DNA of 64,000 nt from Strigamia acuminata (taxonomy: Eukaryota; Arthropoda; Chilopoda; Geophilomorpha; Linotaeniidae): NCBI GenBank assembly GCA_949358305.1, contig CASHSZ010000142.1, positions 1-64,000 on the forward strand, written 5' to 3'. Shown in pieces: positions 21,401 through 33,130 of this stretch; within the stretch, counting starts at the first letter, position 1; every line of letters starts with the position of its first letter. The translations under genes were made by a program, and so were the position numbers. The notes under the pieces are model-generated. The model ran no database searches. It was not told where the DNA came from and was given only the letters and a program-made list of their open reading frames with translations.

Positions 21401-23660
21401 TCTCCATTTCGACGATGATTGCCGGGGAGTAATTCGATCCTCCCCCTCTATCGTCGTTCGTCACCCATTGAATTTCGGTCACTGCATCCGATGGATCTAC
21501 TAACACCTTCAGACCAACCGGGACTGATTCGAGCCCTCGCGGAAATCCGGGGGGTTTCGGTCACAAAAGTCTGCATTCGGGTTGCGCAACCACTCTATTG
21601 TTCAGTCGTTGGTCAGCCGGGGCAGTTGGCACCGACGAGCGTCGACAGTCCCAACAAATTCTTCCAAAATAAACTCTCACATCGACATCACAACGTTCCG
21701 CCGGTACAAACAAACAAACAGTTATGTTGGTTTATCTATTTATTTATTTATTTATTTGTCCGTTCGTTTACACACACTCTCTTTGCACATGACAGATTCG
21801 GCATCTGGTCGTAGAAAATTTCAATATTTTGATGCAACACGTTCTGGTGTCAGTGCGCGATCGTGAGCGAAGTCCTCGACAATGTGCTCGCATGAGCGTG
21901 TCTTTGTTTGCCATGCACACGCGTGAACGCATTCCCACGCGCGATAATATGCGAGGTGCGATGTATGTAAGCGCGACATGGATTTTTGACACCGGCATCG
22001 ATAATAATGTTCACCAACGTGGATAAATGTCCGAAGGTGTCCGGTGCTTATGGCAACGCACCGGGACGCAGTTAAATAGCAAGTAGAATTAAAAATATAA
22101 TTGTTTAATAAAAGGAAACTCTCATAATGTTGAAACGATAAAGCAAACGCAGAATTCAGATCCAAACTCAGATTCGAATTAGGTCAGATTAGGCCAGGTT
22201 ATAGATCCACAAACTCCCGAGACGCGACAAGAAAATGAAAAGGACGCGTTTATCACTTATAGGTGCCTGGCGATCGACAACGAGCGGACGATTAAAGTTT
22301 AAATTTCGGATCTTGGAACCGGTTCCGCGGTTCGTATTCCAATGATTAACGAGATTATCTTCGTAGCAACCGACTGGAACAAAAGTTTCGTAAAATATCC
22401 GCCGTTTCATATTTTAATTTTATCTTCCAGAGTTGACGTCCCGTCGGAGTCGACGCGAGTTCTAATCACCGCGTCCGCTGCATTTTGCGAAAGCCTTCAT
22501 ATCGAGAGCAGAGCGAGGGGCCGTCGTCGCTCGGTCGAGCGGCACAGTACCCACCGAGTGGCGCGGTACCCGAGTTCTTCTGGCGCCAGTGCCTATATGT
22601 GTCACATTTGCACGCCCCTCTCGGTCTCAGACTGGCCTTCGGGTCGGTCAAAATAATAAATAAATGAATCGGAAATAGAACGCACCCGTTCTCGCTCGGT
22701 CTACCGGCGAATGGGAGCAGTTGGGGCCGTTGAGCGGCGACGACAGCAGCCCTAACGACTCGTCCCGAAAATAAGTTTCCGCACCGACATCCGTTCGCTT
22801 ATTTAAACCCCATGACGCGCGCGTGGTTGCCTGCATTTTTCGGCTTGTTTCGACACGTTTCGACGTCGACGCGCGACCGTGAGCAAAGTTCTCAGCAACA
22901 TATGGACATGAGTGTGTCTTTGCTCGCGATCTACGACGCGCGATAATGCACGTGATGCGATGGGGGTGAGCGCGACACGGGTTTTTGGCGCGGGCGTCGG
23001 TAATGATGTCCGTCAACGTGGATATATGTCCACAAAGTGTCCGGTGTTTATGGCAACGCACCAGGGCGCAATTAACTACCAACGAGAATTGAAAATGTAA
23101 TTGTTTAATAAAAGGAAACTCTCATAATGTTGAAACGATAAAGCAAACGCAGAATTCAGATCCAAACTCAGATTCGAATTAGGTCAGATTAGGCCAGGTT
23201 ATAGATCCACAAACTCCCGAGACGCGACAAGAAAATGAAAAGGACGCGTTTATCACTTACAGGTGCCTGGCGATCGACAACGAGCGGACGATTAAAGTTT
23301 AAATTTCGGATCTTGGAACCGGTTCCGCGGTTCGTATTCCAATGATTAACGAGATTATCTTCGTAGCAACCGACTGGAACAAAAGTTTCGTAAAATATCC
23401 GCCGTTTCATATTTTAATTTTACCTTCCAGAGTTGACGTCCCGTCGGAGTCGACGCGAGTTCTAATCACCGCGTCCGCTGCATTTTGCGAAAGCCTTCAG
23501 ACCGAGAGCAGAGCGAGGGGCCGTCGTCGCTCGGTCGAGCGGCACAGTACCCACCGAGTGGCGCGGTACCCGAGTTCTTCTGACGCCAGTGCCGATAGGT
23601 GTCCCTTTTGCACGCCCCTCTCGGTCTCAGACTGGCCTTCTGGTCAGTCACAATAACAAA
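21400..23660 (+). repeat. S-family block 2 with a 1000-bp tandem duplication
   Basis: Diverged S unit at 21400-22100, then about 540 bp at 22100-22640 repeated almost exactly 1000 bp downstream (23100-23640) with only a few differences. The sequence just before the second copy (about 23010-23108) instead matches 15874-15973 nearly exactly, so the units are mosaics. The last copy breaks off in the CAGACTGGCCTTC segment near 23650. Open frames here repeat at the same 1000-bp offset and are by-products. Confidence 0.8.
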
Positions 23661-24260
23661 TCAAAAATAAGCTACACAACTGACAAAAGTTATGATTAAA
23701 ATGCTGATTAAAAATGTAATAATATTGTTGCCAAATAACTGACGACTATAAATAAATTTTCCACATTGAAATTGTCCGTAAAATCCGAAGTAAAATTCAT
23801 CGGAGGAAATTATACCTGTGCACCTCGCTGCGCGGTATCTGCGCATGCGCATTTACGATTTAACGCAAACTTTAAATTAATCCCAGAATCCATCATTGTT
23901 CGCAATTGTGATTGCGTCTGGAATTGTGTGCTATTTTAATTGTAAATTTTAATATTTCAATAATCTCAAATCAAACTGAAAAAAAAAAAAAAAAAAAAAT
24001 ATTCATTTCATTAAATTCTGATTGTCGCCCCTCTCGACCACGTTGCGTTCATTATCACGCATTAGGGCGCGCTCAAACGCGCGTACCATTAGAGGCGACG
24101 CGTTTGCGTTGGTGCACTGATGTGCGCTTCTCTCGCGGGTGGGCGCAAAGAAATGGAGAGGAAAAGAGAAAACGTAAAGAAGAGAATGGAAAGAATCCTC
24201 TCTTTATTTTTTTTTATTTCTTTATTTATTTATTTATTTTTTTTCTTAATTTCTAATTTG

Positions 24261-24279
24261 TGTCACCGAGTGTCGCGTC
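24261..24279 (+). promoter_or_regulatory. Shared 19-bp motif upstream of the thymidine kinase
   Basis: TGTCACCGAGTGTCGCGTC, the best match to the shared motif. It lies about 115 bp before a leader donor GTAAGC at 24394. Confidence 0.5.
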
Positions 24280-24684
24280 GTATTCTCGCGTCTTTGCAGC
24301 GAGCGACGGGCTAAAGCTTTCCTACCATACCGCGCTTTGCTTCGCGCACTTGTACGCATTGGTTCATTCGCTATATCGAGTTTCGTTTGCACGGTAAGCA
24401 AACCTAGTCAATTTTCAAAATAGAAAAAGGGGAAGAATCTCCAACAATTTGACCGACTCGTCAATTAAACCGACCGACCAACTAACTAAATGAACCAGAA
24501 CGGGTCGATGCGCGAGCACGGGCGGGAATCCCCGTGGTTACACCACTATCACCGCCATTTTGTTCTCGATCTCTATCCAATTTTAGTTTTGCAGTCGGAC
24601 TCACGATTTTGTCAGTTTTTCGTTTTTCATTTATTCGTTTAAATTCTTTCTCTTTTTCCTCGATGGTAGACGCAACAAGACGAG

Positions 24685-25242
24685 ATGTCGACGTCGGCCA
24701 TCGAGGATCGACCACGAGGCAATATCCAGTTAATAGTGGGCCCGATGTTTGCAGGGAAAACAACTGAACTCTTGAGGCGCCTAGAAGGAGAAGAAGCGTT
24801 GTTATTGAAGCCCAAAATCGACAACCGCCACATTCCCGGAGAAATCGTCGCTCGTGACGGAAAATCGAGAGCGGCGCGCGCCGTCGAAAACCTCGCGGAA
24901 GCCCGAAGACAATCCGAAAATTTCGGGATTATCGGGATTGACGAGGGCCAGTTTTTCGAGGACTTGGTACAATTCTGTCAAGAAATGGCAGAGAAAGGAA
25001 AGACTGTGGTAATCGCGGCCCTCGATGGGGATTTCAAGTTGAACCCGTTCGGTCAAGTCTGCGATTTGCTCCCGAAATCAGAGCACATCGTGAAGCTGAA
25101 GGCAACGTGCTACCGGTGTCGAGGGGAAGCCGCGTTCACGAAGCGGACGTCGGGCGAAGAAGACGTCGTGGTGATAGGGGGTGCCGAGAAATACGCCCCC
25201 ACGTGTCGCGCGTGTTTCGCAAATTGTTCACCAATCGGCTAA
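24685..25242 (+). CDS. TK: Thymidine kinase, type II (TK1-like)
   Basis: 185-residue thymidine kinase that phosphorylates thymidine to dTMP with ATP in the salvage pathway, normally cytosolic. Visible: P-loop GPMFAGKTTELLRR (residues 14-27); DEGQFF, containing the Asp-Glu of the Walker B region, near residue 91; VVIAALDGDF near 111; the zinc-binding CYRCRG near 139 and CRAC near 177; and the lasso-region motif VVIGGAEKY near 165. It is slightly shorter than usual animal TK1, mainly between the P-loop and DEGQFF, and lacks an extended C-terminal degradation tail. The coding part is one exon; a leader intron from GTAAGC (24394) to about 24670 is likely. It shares the upstream motif of the unknown genes around it. 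Both cellular genes and large DNA viruses encode this family, so origin is open. Confidence 0.92.
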   Translation: MSTSAIEDRPRGNIQLIVGPMFAGKTTELLRRLEGEEALLLKPKIDNRHIPGEIVARDGKSRAARAVENLAEARRQSENFGIIGIDEGQFFEDLVQFCQEMAEKGKTVVIAALDGDFKLNPFGQVCDLLPKSEHIVKLKATCYRCRGEAAFTKRTSGEEDVVVIGGAEKYAPTCRACFANCSPIG

Positions 25243-25565
25243 CTAACAAACCGGTCGTGTCGTTTTTAACACCGATAGATTCATTCGAATTAAATTTTTT
25301 TTTTTTTTGCGATCAAATAAACCCAATCAATCGTGGCCACTTATCTCAAATTCAATTTTTATTTAAATTATAAACCACAAACGAACAAAATACAATAAAA
25401 AATGAAAAATTACGCCGATGGCGCTACGTTTGATAACGATGTCCCACTAAGAGGAAGAAAAAAAAATATATGTATATATATATATATCAAACAAACAAAC
25501 AAACAAACAAACAAACAAACAAACAAACAAACAAAAAAAAAAAAAAAGAATGATAAAAAGAATAA
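25243..25565. other. 3' flank of TK with AAAC microsatellite
   Basis: AT-rich region between the convergent genes TK and M. It contains AATAAA near 25316 and an AAAC run near 25491-25533. No gene seen. Confidence 0.5.
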
Positions 25566-26453
25566 TTAATTAACTAACTGGACAGGTAGATATAGCGCGA
25601 CGAACTGGTGGCGGTCGCGGGTGACTGGTGACTGGTAACTGGTGACGAACGGGTTGCAACCACCAAACTGGTAGCAAGTTGTGCAGAATTGAAACACATA
25701 GTTTCGGGTGGATCTTGGGATATCCGACCACCCATGCGTCGGTGGTGTTGGGCGATCCCGCGCGTGGCGCCTGTTGCATTGGAAATTATTGGCACGCATA
25801 GGTGGCAACCATGGTAAGTTACTATGGAAAAAAAAAAAAATGATTAATCAAATCGCGACCGACGAATCGACCATAAATTGCTTTACTCACTCTGGCACAT
25901 AGCGCCTCGGCCCGAAGAATATGTTATTACCAAATTCCCCGGGCCGCACATAGATGGTCTGCGGCGACCTCGTCGAAGGTGGCGATCGCGACGAACCCCT
26001 TAAAAATAAAATAAAAATAAAATAGAATGAAATAAAAAGTGTCAAATAAATAAAACCAATCGATCGACCAATCACTCTCACCTTGTGCCCGGGCGCATTT
26101 CACCCCAAATGATGGGGTTATTCACGTTCTTTTTCCCAAACGACAATCGCGATGGGCCCCTTAAAAATAAAATAAAAATAAAATGAAATAAAATAAAATG
26201 TGTCGAATAAATAAAACCAATCGATCGACCAACCACTCTCACCTCGTGCCCGGGCGCATTTCACCCCAAATGATGGGGTTATTCACGTTCTTTTTCCCAA
26301 ACGACAATCGCGATGGGCCCCTTAAAAATAAAATAAAAATAAAATGAAATAAAATAAAATGTGTCGAATAAATAAAACCAATCGATCGACCAACCACTCT
26401 CACCTCGTGCCCGGGCGCACTTCACCCCAGATGACGTTCTTTCCGTTCTCCAT
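25566..26453 (-). CDS. Gene M: small protein with a duplicated 78-nt exon
   Basis: Minus-strand exons 26453-26404, 26320-26243, 26159-26082, 25998-25891 and 25821-25566. All introns are phase 2 and the product is 189 residues. Exons 2 and 3 are both 78 nt and encode almost the same 26 residues (SFGKKNVNNPIIWGEMRPGT). The first exon carries a shorter relative (GKNVIWGEVRPGT) and the fourth a diverged one (IYVRPGEFGNNIFFGPRR). The last exon is long and has a cysteine cluster, FQFCTTCYQFGGCN, that may bind metal. Donors are GTGAGA or GTGAGT. Exon length, phase and the 50-nt first exon match gene N. Function unknown. Confidence 0.8.
26082..26403 (-). repeat. Tandem exon-plus-intron duplication in gene M
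   Basis: Two copies of a 161-bp unit (78-bp exon plus intron with AAAAT-type repeats) lie head to tail and are nearly identical even in the intron, so the duplication is recent. The phase-2/phase-2 exon keeps the reading frame. Confidence 0.85.
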
Positions 26454-26716
26454 CTGAAATGTAAAAATTAGATTACCGTAAATTAAATACAAACGAGAAT
26501 TGAACAGCAAAACACAATCAATGAAAAGGAAAGGAAGGTGAATAAAACCACAGATCAATCAAACAATGATAAACCGAATTATTCTCTTTTCATTTCTGGC
26601 AAGCGAGAATATGGCGACGAATTCCGCGCCTCTCCACGCTTCCACTCGTTTAGACACAAGCGGACGAATGGTCGGATTGTTGAAACAATTGTTGTCGTTG
26701 TCAATTGGTTGATTGG

Positions 26717-26749
<33 letters not shown>

Positions 26750-27011
26750 TGATAAATAGATAAACGGCATAAATACTTTCAACTTGCTCAGCAGCGAAGC
26801 ACGTGGCGGCGCGGAATCAGCGGTCAGGTATGGCGGATTTCGATAACGACGCTGCTTGGTGAGCGGAGTTACAAAAAAATAAAAATTTGAAAGCATCGTG
26901 AAACAAATAGATGAATAAACAAATAAACATAAATATATAAATAAACAAATAAATAAATAAAATAGACAAAAATAAACAAACAACGTCGCATCACGCGCGG
27001 GATTCCATGGT

Positions 27012-27030
27012 TGTCGCCAGATGCCGCGTC
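27012..27030 (+). promoter_or_regulatory. Shared 19-bp motif upstream of gene C
   Basis: TGTCGCCAGATGCCGCGTC, about 75 bp before the leader-exon donor GTAAATTAACCATT at 27105. The gene D leader donor is the similar GTAAGTTAACCATT. Confidence 0.5.
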
Positions 27031-27494
27031 GAATCACTCGCGCGCTCGCCATCAGTAGTGTGGACCCCGTGTCGTGAACAAGTGAACAAGTGGAACGATT
27101 AGAGGTAAATTAACCATTTTCCCGGTAAACACTCGTCAGTTGGCGTTTTTACACGCGGTTCGCGGCCCTGGACTGCATTGCTTTTTGCGGCAGGTGAGCG
27201 TCGGGACCGCGGTGCCGTTTTAAAACCGAGACGGTATCGTGTACCAGGGCCACGGTACTTTGAAAAACTCGTGTAACGCGAACCGACTTTGTCGTACAAC
27301 GAGAAAATACAAGATTCTCACTTTTTCTCGGTTTTGCTTTCATTTGATTAATTCTTATGTTACGTTTCAATGCAATTTATCTCATTTCAGAAAACTACAA
27401 GACACGAATAAAAAGAAGATTTTTTCGTCTGTTTCTTATTGCATGGTGGGTTAAGCCTATATATAAGATTTTTCTCATTTAATTAGAAATAAAC

Positions 27495-27526
<32 letters not shown>

Positions 27527-27816
27527 CTTTTTATATGTGTCTCGCAGACTTCTGAAATAAGATAAATTGTATTGAAACCAAAGGTAAGAATTAACCAAAT
27601 GGAAGTAAAACCGAGAAAATACGAGAACTTCGTATTTTCTCGTGTTTTCTCGCATTGTTCCGCGGTAGGCATCAAATGTACCACGTCCAACACGTACATG
27701 TACGCGCGTAGACTTGCGCGAACAATATGTGCGCGGATGTTTTATTCGACGTCCCACGTTTTGGTTCTTTTTGTTGCGATTTTAATTTTTATCTTTTTTT
27801 TCACATCGAAGAAAAT

Positions 27817-28408
27817 ATGGAAAAAGGAAAGAGAGGAGAAAAGCCGTCCACAAAGTCGCACCTGTCACCCGTCGTCCTTTTGGAACGCATCGACTTCATG
27901 GAGGCGTGGAGCCACACGCCAAACTTGAGCGCCGCCAGTAGTTCCGTGCATGATGCACGCGAGCGAAAAACTAATGATCCCACGAAGATCAAGGGGGTAT
28001 GTGTCCCATTCCGATATTTACTCTTTTGTCTTTTTTATTTGACCTTTTTTTTTTTTTTATTTTTTTTTTTATTTTTATTCGTTCTTTTCTCTCTTTCTCC
28101 AGTCGCTCGGTCGAAGACAGACGAAGGTCCAGGAGACGACAATGGCGGCGACGGAGGAAAGGGTCGAAAAAATGATGGAGGGACTAGAGGAGAGAATTGA
28201 GGAGTTGATAGACAGGACGGAACAAAGACTCAAGAAAATGGTGAAGGCGACGATGGAGGAATTTGAGAAAACATTTGAAGAAGCAGAGGAAAAATGGTGG
28301 AAGGCGATGGAGGGAACGATGGGTTGGATAGAGGATGTCGTTGACGACGATGATGACGAAGGCGCTGAAGAGGCAATTGGTGGTTCCGATCTTTCGATGG
28401 AATTATAA
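27817..28408 (+). CDS. Gene C: coiled-coil protein with acidic tail
   Basis: Two coding exons, 27817-27996 and 28103-28408, joined in phase 0: 161 residues. A leader exon ends at 27104, and the start-codon exon follows an acceptor of the form GAAG then AAAAT, as in gene D. The first exon is basic and low in structure. The second is a regular Glu/Lys heptad-like coiled coil (VEKMMEGLEERIEELID and on) followed by an Asp/Glu run and the ending GSDLSMEL. Gene D has the same exon plan, nearly the same length and a similar end (DGSMEY), and gene G is a third member. Probably an oligomerising nuclear protein; this is inference from composition. No named family recognised. Confidence 0.78.
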
Positions 28409-28723
28409 GAGGAGACGGTTTATTCCCACTCTCGTTTGTTTGTTTGTTTGATTGATTTAGTTTTTGTTTTTGTTTTTAATTTTATTTATTCATTTATTTT
28501 TTTTTTTTTTTCAATTGTCAAAGATGTGACACAACTCTTATGGGATAAAAACAACAATCCCCCATCTCATTGTCTCGTATTGTTTGTTTATATTGCGTAT
28601 ATTTTGTTTCTCATTGTAAAAAAAACATCTCATCGGGTGATTAAATATACGTCTTTATTTTATTTATTTTATTTATTTATCTGTTTCTCTTCTTTTCTAT
28701 ATTTTAGCACAATTTATAATCGA

Positions 28724-28800
28724 CCCAGAGTGGTCGAGTGGGCAGGACTACCTGCCGCATGGAGCCGTGGACTCTGGGTTCGAGTCTCGCTTCCGCGATC
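28724..28800 (+). repeat. tRNA-derived SINE-like copy
   Basis: A-box TGGTCGAGTGG at 28731-28741 and B-box GGTTCGAGTCT at 28777-28787 are spaced as in tRNA-type RNA polymerase III promoters, but I cannot fold a complete cloverleaf. A related copy lies on the minus strand near 50000-50067 and a partial one near 19874. A SINE or tRNA pseudogene is likelier than a functional tRNA. Confidence 0.6.
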
Positions 28801-28979
28801 TTACGTTTGCTTTGTGCAGAAAAAAGGAAAGAAAGAGACTGACTGACTGCTGGGCGACAATGATGATGGTCCGAGAAATTCAACCCTTCTTTATTTTGTT
28901 TTAATTTTTATCCTATCTATCTATCTATCTATCTATCTAATTTTTTTTTTTTTTAATTTAAAACAATTACCGTCAGAGT

Positions 28980-30060
28980 GCGTTACCGTCGGAGATTTTT
29001 TCGTGATTGCCGTGCGCGCGAGAAAAATTGCAACCGACAAACTTTCCCACATTGAAATTGGAAAACAAAATATATGGGGAGATCCACGTAGACAAGTAAA
29101 TCAAGATTAACTTGGTTTCGGAATTTATAGGACACCTTTTAACGCGGGAAACGCAAAAATCCGCATCGAATGGACACTTTGGCGTCCATCGAAGGGCACG
29201 GCTTACGTCGGGTGGCGTGGCGGTTCTGGGAAATTACATTACAGGCCACGTGACCAGGTACAAAGTCCTGCGCACAAACGCTCGAGCGGAGTTGAATAAA
29301 AGTCCTTGAAATATATAAATCGATTTATCGACAGTGGAACTAATTCCACGACGAGTGCCCCAACGATTAATTAGATTATCGAATTGGGTGCCGTCTGAGT
29401 CGAAGATCGCGAACGCCCCGATCGGTTTACCATTTTAATTTCAACTCGCAGTACACGTTGCACCATCGTAGACGATGCGAGTTTGTATAATCGCGTTCGA
29501 CGAGTTTGCATACACTTTGAATTCGTTCGCTTCGAGCCATCATGGAGATCCGAGGGTTTCGGTCGAAATTTCCTGAATCGATTTGAAACGGTATTTCCCA
29601 CCCACGGGTGTTCTGCTCCACCACGAACATTCCGGCGACCATTGCGGCGACCATTGCGGCAACGAGCGCCTCACCTACGGTGAATGCGGGGCAGCTGGCA
29701 CCGACGAGTGTCGGCAGCCCCAACAACTTGTTCCAAAATAAGCCCACAGACAGACACACCTATAAAGCGTGTTTATTTCAAATAATTGTGCAAAAACACC
29801 CATTTAATTGTTTATTTATTTGTTCCTCGTGATACGCGCGTGGCCTGTGCGTTGACGACGTGTTCGCGATTTCACGACGGAATTCGTGGATCCGTTCGTC
29901 GGGATTGGACTTTTGGGTGTCGGGTGAAAACGACCGACCGGGGACGAAATTCGAGGCGGAGAAGGGAGAAGGGAGCAAACAAGCGCTGCGCGCAAGACGC
30001 CAAACGGAGTAAAAAAAATATCCAAAGAAGATGACTAAACTTTACTTTACTTTACTTAAT
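28980..30060 (+). repeat. S-family block 3
   Basis: One S unit with TTCCCACATTGAAATTG, GGAATTTATAGG, a TATATAAATCGATTTA segment near 29311, ATTAATTAGATTATCG, and the double stem-loop at about 29691-29724 followed by dyad AACAACTTGTT and CCAAAATAAG. Much of 29290-29450 recurs nearly unchanged at 31150-31320. No gene supported. Confidence 0.75.
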
Positions 30061-30096
30061 TTTCGAATACTATGAGCACCCGGGATTCCATACTAA

Positions 30097-30147
30097 GGTC
30101 GAAATGACTAAAGTCGAAATCCCGTTTCGACCTAATTCGTTTCGACC
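30097..30147. repeat. Nested inverted repeat
   Basis: GGTCGAAA (30097-30104) and GTCGAAA (30113-30119) face TTTCGACC (30125-30132) and TTTCGACC (30140-30147). They form two nested stems around a 5-nt loop. It lies between S block 3 and gene O. Role unknown. Confidence 0.7.
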
Positions 30148-30470
30148 CAGGTATCCCATCTAGTCTAAAATAAAAACAAACTCGCTGTTCACTGAAATAT
30201 CTATATTTAAAGTTTTTACAGTTTTTACAGTTTGCAGAATGTTATAAAAAAAAAAAAAAAATAAAATAAAATAAATAAATAAATAAAAATAAAAATAAAA
30301 ACAAATAAACAAATAAAACGGAATAAAACGAAACGATGAAACAACGATACATTGAAGCGACGATTATATGGTGGAATAACGCCGAAAAAGTTACGCGAAA
30401 ACGACAGTTATTTATTTGTATAACATTTTTTTCCCACATTTTTTACCCCATTCACACATAGGATTGCCAT

Positions 30471-31014
30471 TTATTGACACTTGTACATTTTATCTGGATA
30501 TTCGACAAAGTACAAATTTGTCCATGGAACAAATCCATACTCGAATGGGATGGTGACGCCAAGTTTACGGTCTTTGAAGAATCGATCAAACCGCGCGCAA
30601 GACATATTCGAGTCCCAAAGGAAACGCATCCCCAAGACGAGAGTTCTTTCTTTCGTCACGACGATGAAGTTGGTTTCGGTGCCTCGATTCACCCACTCGA
30701 CGTTCATCTTGATCTGTCCAATTATTTGGAAATGGTCACCAACGATGTTTTTTAGGTACCGGTGTCTATCGTCGTCGTCGTCTAGTTCGCGGATACTGTC
30801 CCGAGGGTAGCCCGTTTCTTCGAATAAACGTTCGTCGATGGCGCAGAAGCGCGACCACTCGATTACCAGGGCATTACGCGCGAGATTCCCTATCTTCACC
30901 TTGAGCAAGGGATGTTCGTTCGTGGGTTCAAGCGGTTTCGGCTGAATAAGAGAAGTTTTAGATTAAAAATTATACGAAACAATTCGTATCTGTTTCTGGA
31001 ATTACCTGGAACAT
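30471..31014 (-). CDS. Gene O: retropepsin-like protein lacking the DTG motif
   Basis: Minus-strand exons 31014-31006 (MFQ, donor GTAATT) and 30941-30471, joined in phase 0: 159 residues. The order of elements resembles retroviral-type aspartic protease domains: LLKVKIGNLARNALVIEW near residue 14 stands where a strand leads into the catalytic DTG, VGDHFQIIGQIKMNVEW near 75 matches the flap-region strands, and LVLGMRFLWDSNMSC near 107 matches the usual ILGxDFL motif. The DTG position reads EWS, so catalysis is not expected. It may be a captured, domesticated protease-fold domain or the end of an old gag-like gene. Fold assignment is by pattern only and may be wrong. Confidence 0.5.
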
Positions 31015-31079
31015 GGTTCAATGTTGCGAGGAACGCCAACGAGACGCGGAAAACAGTCTTGTATCGTGTCTGAACTTGA

Positions 31080-33130
31080 TTTGGATGCAAATGAGACACG
31101 GGTTACGTCAGATGGCGTGGCGGTTGTGAGAAATTACATCACACAGGCGCTCGCGCGGAGTTAAATAAAAATCCTTGAAATATATAAATCGATTTATCGA
31201 CAGTGGAACTAATTCCACGACGAGTGCCCCAACGATTAATTAGATTATCGAATTGGGTGCCGTCTGAGTCGAAGATCGCGAACGCCCCGATCGGTTTACC
31301 ATTTTAATTTCAACTCGCAGTACACGTTGCACCATCGTAGACGATGTGAGTTTGTATAATCGCGTTCGACGAGTTTGCAGACACTTTGAATTCGTTCGCT
31401 TCGAGCCATCATGGAGATCCGAGGGTTTCGGTCACAATTTCCTGAATCGATTTGATACGGTTGTTCTGCTCCGCCACGAACACTCCCTGGTTCGTCAAAA
31501 AACACTCCAAAGTGGGTTCGTCGGAGAACACGGGGCAGTTGGCGACCGATGCGCGCCGACAGCCCCGACAAATTGTTCCAAAATAAATCCAAGCTCCCAC
31601 AACGTTGTTTTCGATACGCGCGTTCCTACACGCGATGACGCGCGTGATGCGATGCGGGTGAGTGTGACACGGGTTTTCGAATTGGGCGTCGACGATGATG
31701 TTTGTCAACGTGGATAAACGTCCGCAAAGTGCCCGGAACGCAGTTAATTACCGACGAGAATTGAAAATGTAATTGTTTTTGATAAAAAGAAACCCTCGTA
31801 ACGTTGAAACGATAAAGAGAACGCAAAATTCGGATTCGAATTCAGGTTCGATCCGCGAACTGTCGAGGCGCGACATGCCAAGCGTGGAGGGGAGCGTTTA
31901 TCGCTCATAGGTGCCCGATGATCGGAGATGGGTGGGTGATGGGTGGGTGATCGGTACCAGACAGACACAAAACAGAATAAAATCTACCCCCGTACTTCGG
32001 TCGTCACTAAGATTACCTTCGCAGTGACCGACTAGAATAAGAGTTTTGCAAAATATCCGTCGTTTCATATTTTAATTTTGTCTTTCCGGCGTCTCGCGCC
32101 ATCGCTTTCGACGTGAGTTTGTGTCATTGCGTTCGGTGGATTTGCAAGCGCCTCTAGGTCGATCGAGACCAGACACGCTTACTTCAGAGTAGGGACCACT
32201 CCACCACAAACATTCCGAGGGTATTGGCGCGCAAAAAGGACGGGGTCCTATCTTCTCGCCACGCAGAATACGGGCAGCCAGCATTGGCAGCCCCCAATAA
32301 CTTGTTCCAAAATAAGATCGAGTTGATTAGATTCCTTCACTCATCCCGTAAATACCGTAAATTTCGTAAATGTCACAATACGTGGTGAAAATGATGCGTC
32401 ACGTGTCTTATCGCGCATTGGGTCACATTTAAACGCACGTATCGTTAAGGGTGTCGCGTTCATGGTGGTACATTGGTGCCGGGATGTTCAGATACGCGCT
32501 CCCGTACGCTTCCACAGCGTTGGTATTGTTTGGTTATAGCGATTGTTTGTTCCAAATAATTGTGCAAAAACACTAGTTTAATTGTTTATATATTTAATCC
32601 TCGGGAGATGCTGTGCGACCTATACGCCGACCCCAAGCTCGTGATTTTGCTGCGGATTTCGTGGATCTGTCCGGGCTTTTGGGCGCCGGACAAAAAAAAA
32701 GTTCGATTGGAAATGGGTCCCCGGACGAAGAAAAGAGAAAGGAGTAGACACGCGCGCGTGGGACACCCTGTGGAATAAAAAATACCCATGGAAGACAATG
32801 AAAGTTTAATCCCACAATCGTCGAATCGGTTTCGTGGTTTGCGCTCCAACTGTTAATTAGATTATCGTCGTTGGGACCGATTGAAACAAATTGTTTTGTG
32901 AAAAATTTGCAGTTTCAGATTTTAACTTTATCTATCTCCCAGACTTCTTGCCCCATCGCTGTCTACGCTGTCTACGCGAGCCAGGCGACAATATGAGTCC
33001 TGAGGTCCGAGAGCGAGTCTGCATGTCCCAGGGGACGGCATGCGAGTAGCCACTCGTGCGCCCCTTGCCATCGCCAGACATGCTTTCGCCAAAGTATGAA
33101 CCGTGACAACTATATTAAAACAATGTTTAT
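31080..33130 (+). repeat. S-family block 4
   Basis: Two to three S units in plus orientation. 31150-31450 nearly repeats 29290-29590. Stem-loops lie at about 31534-31566 and, reduced, at 32273-32301. The segment 32550-32790 is related to 29780-30020. Ends with an S fragment (GTTAATTAGATTATCGTCG near 32850). No gene supported. Confidence 0.7.

Noticed and set aside
22189-23410. Paired 73-codon frames at 1000-bp offset
   Set aside because: They are identical only because the S repeat is duplicated. They read antisense through a noncoding unit.
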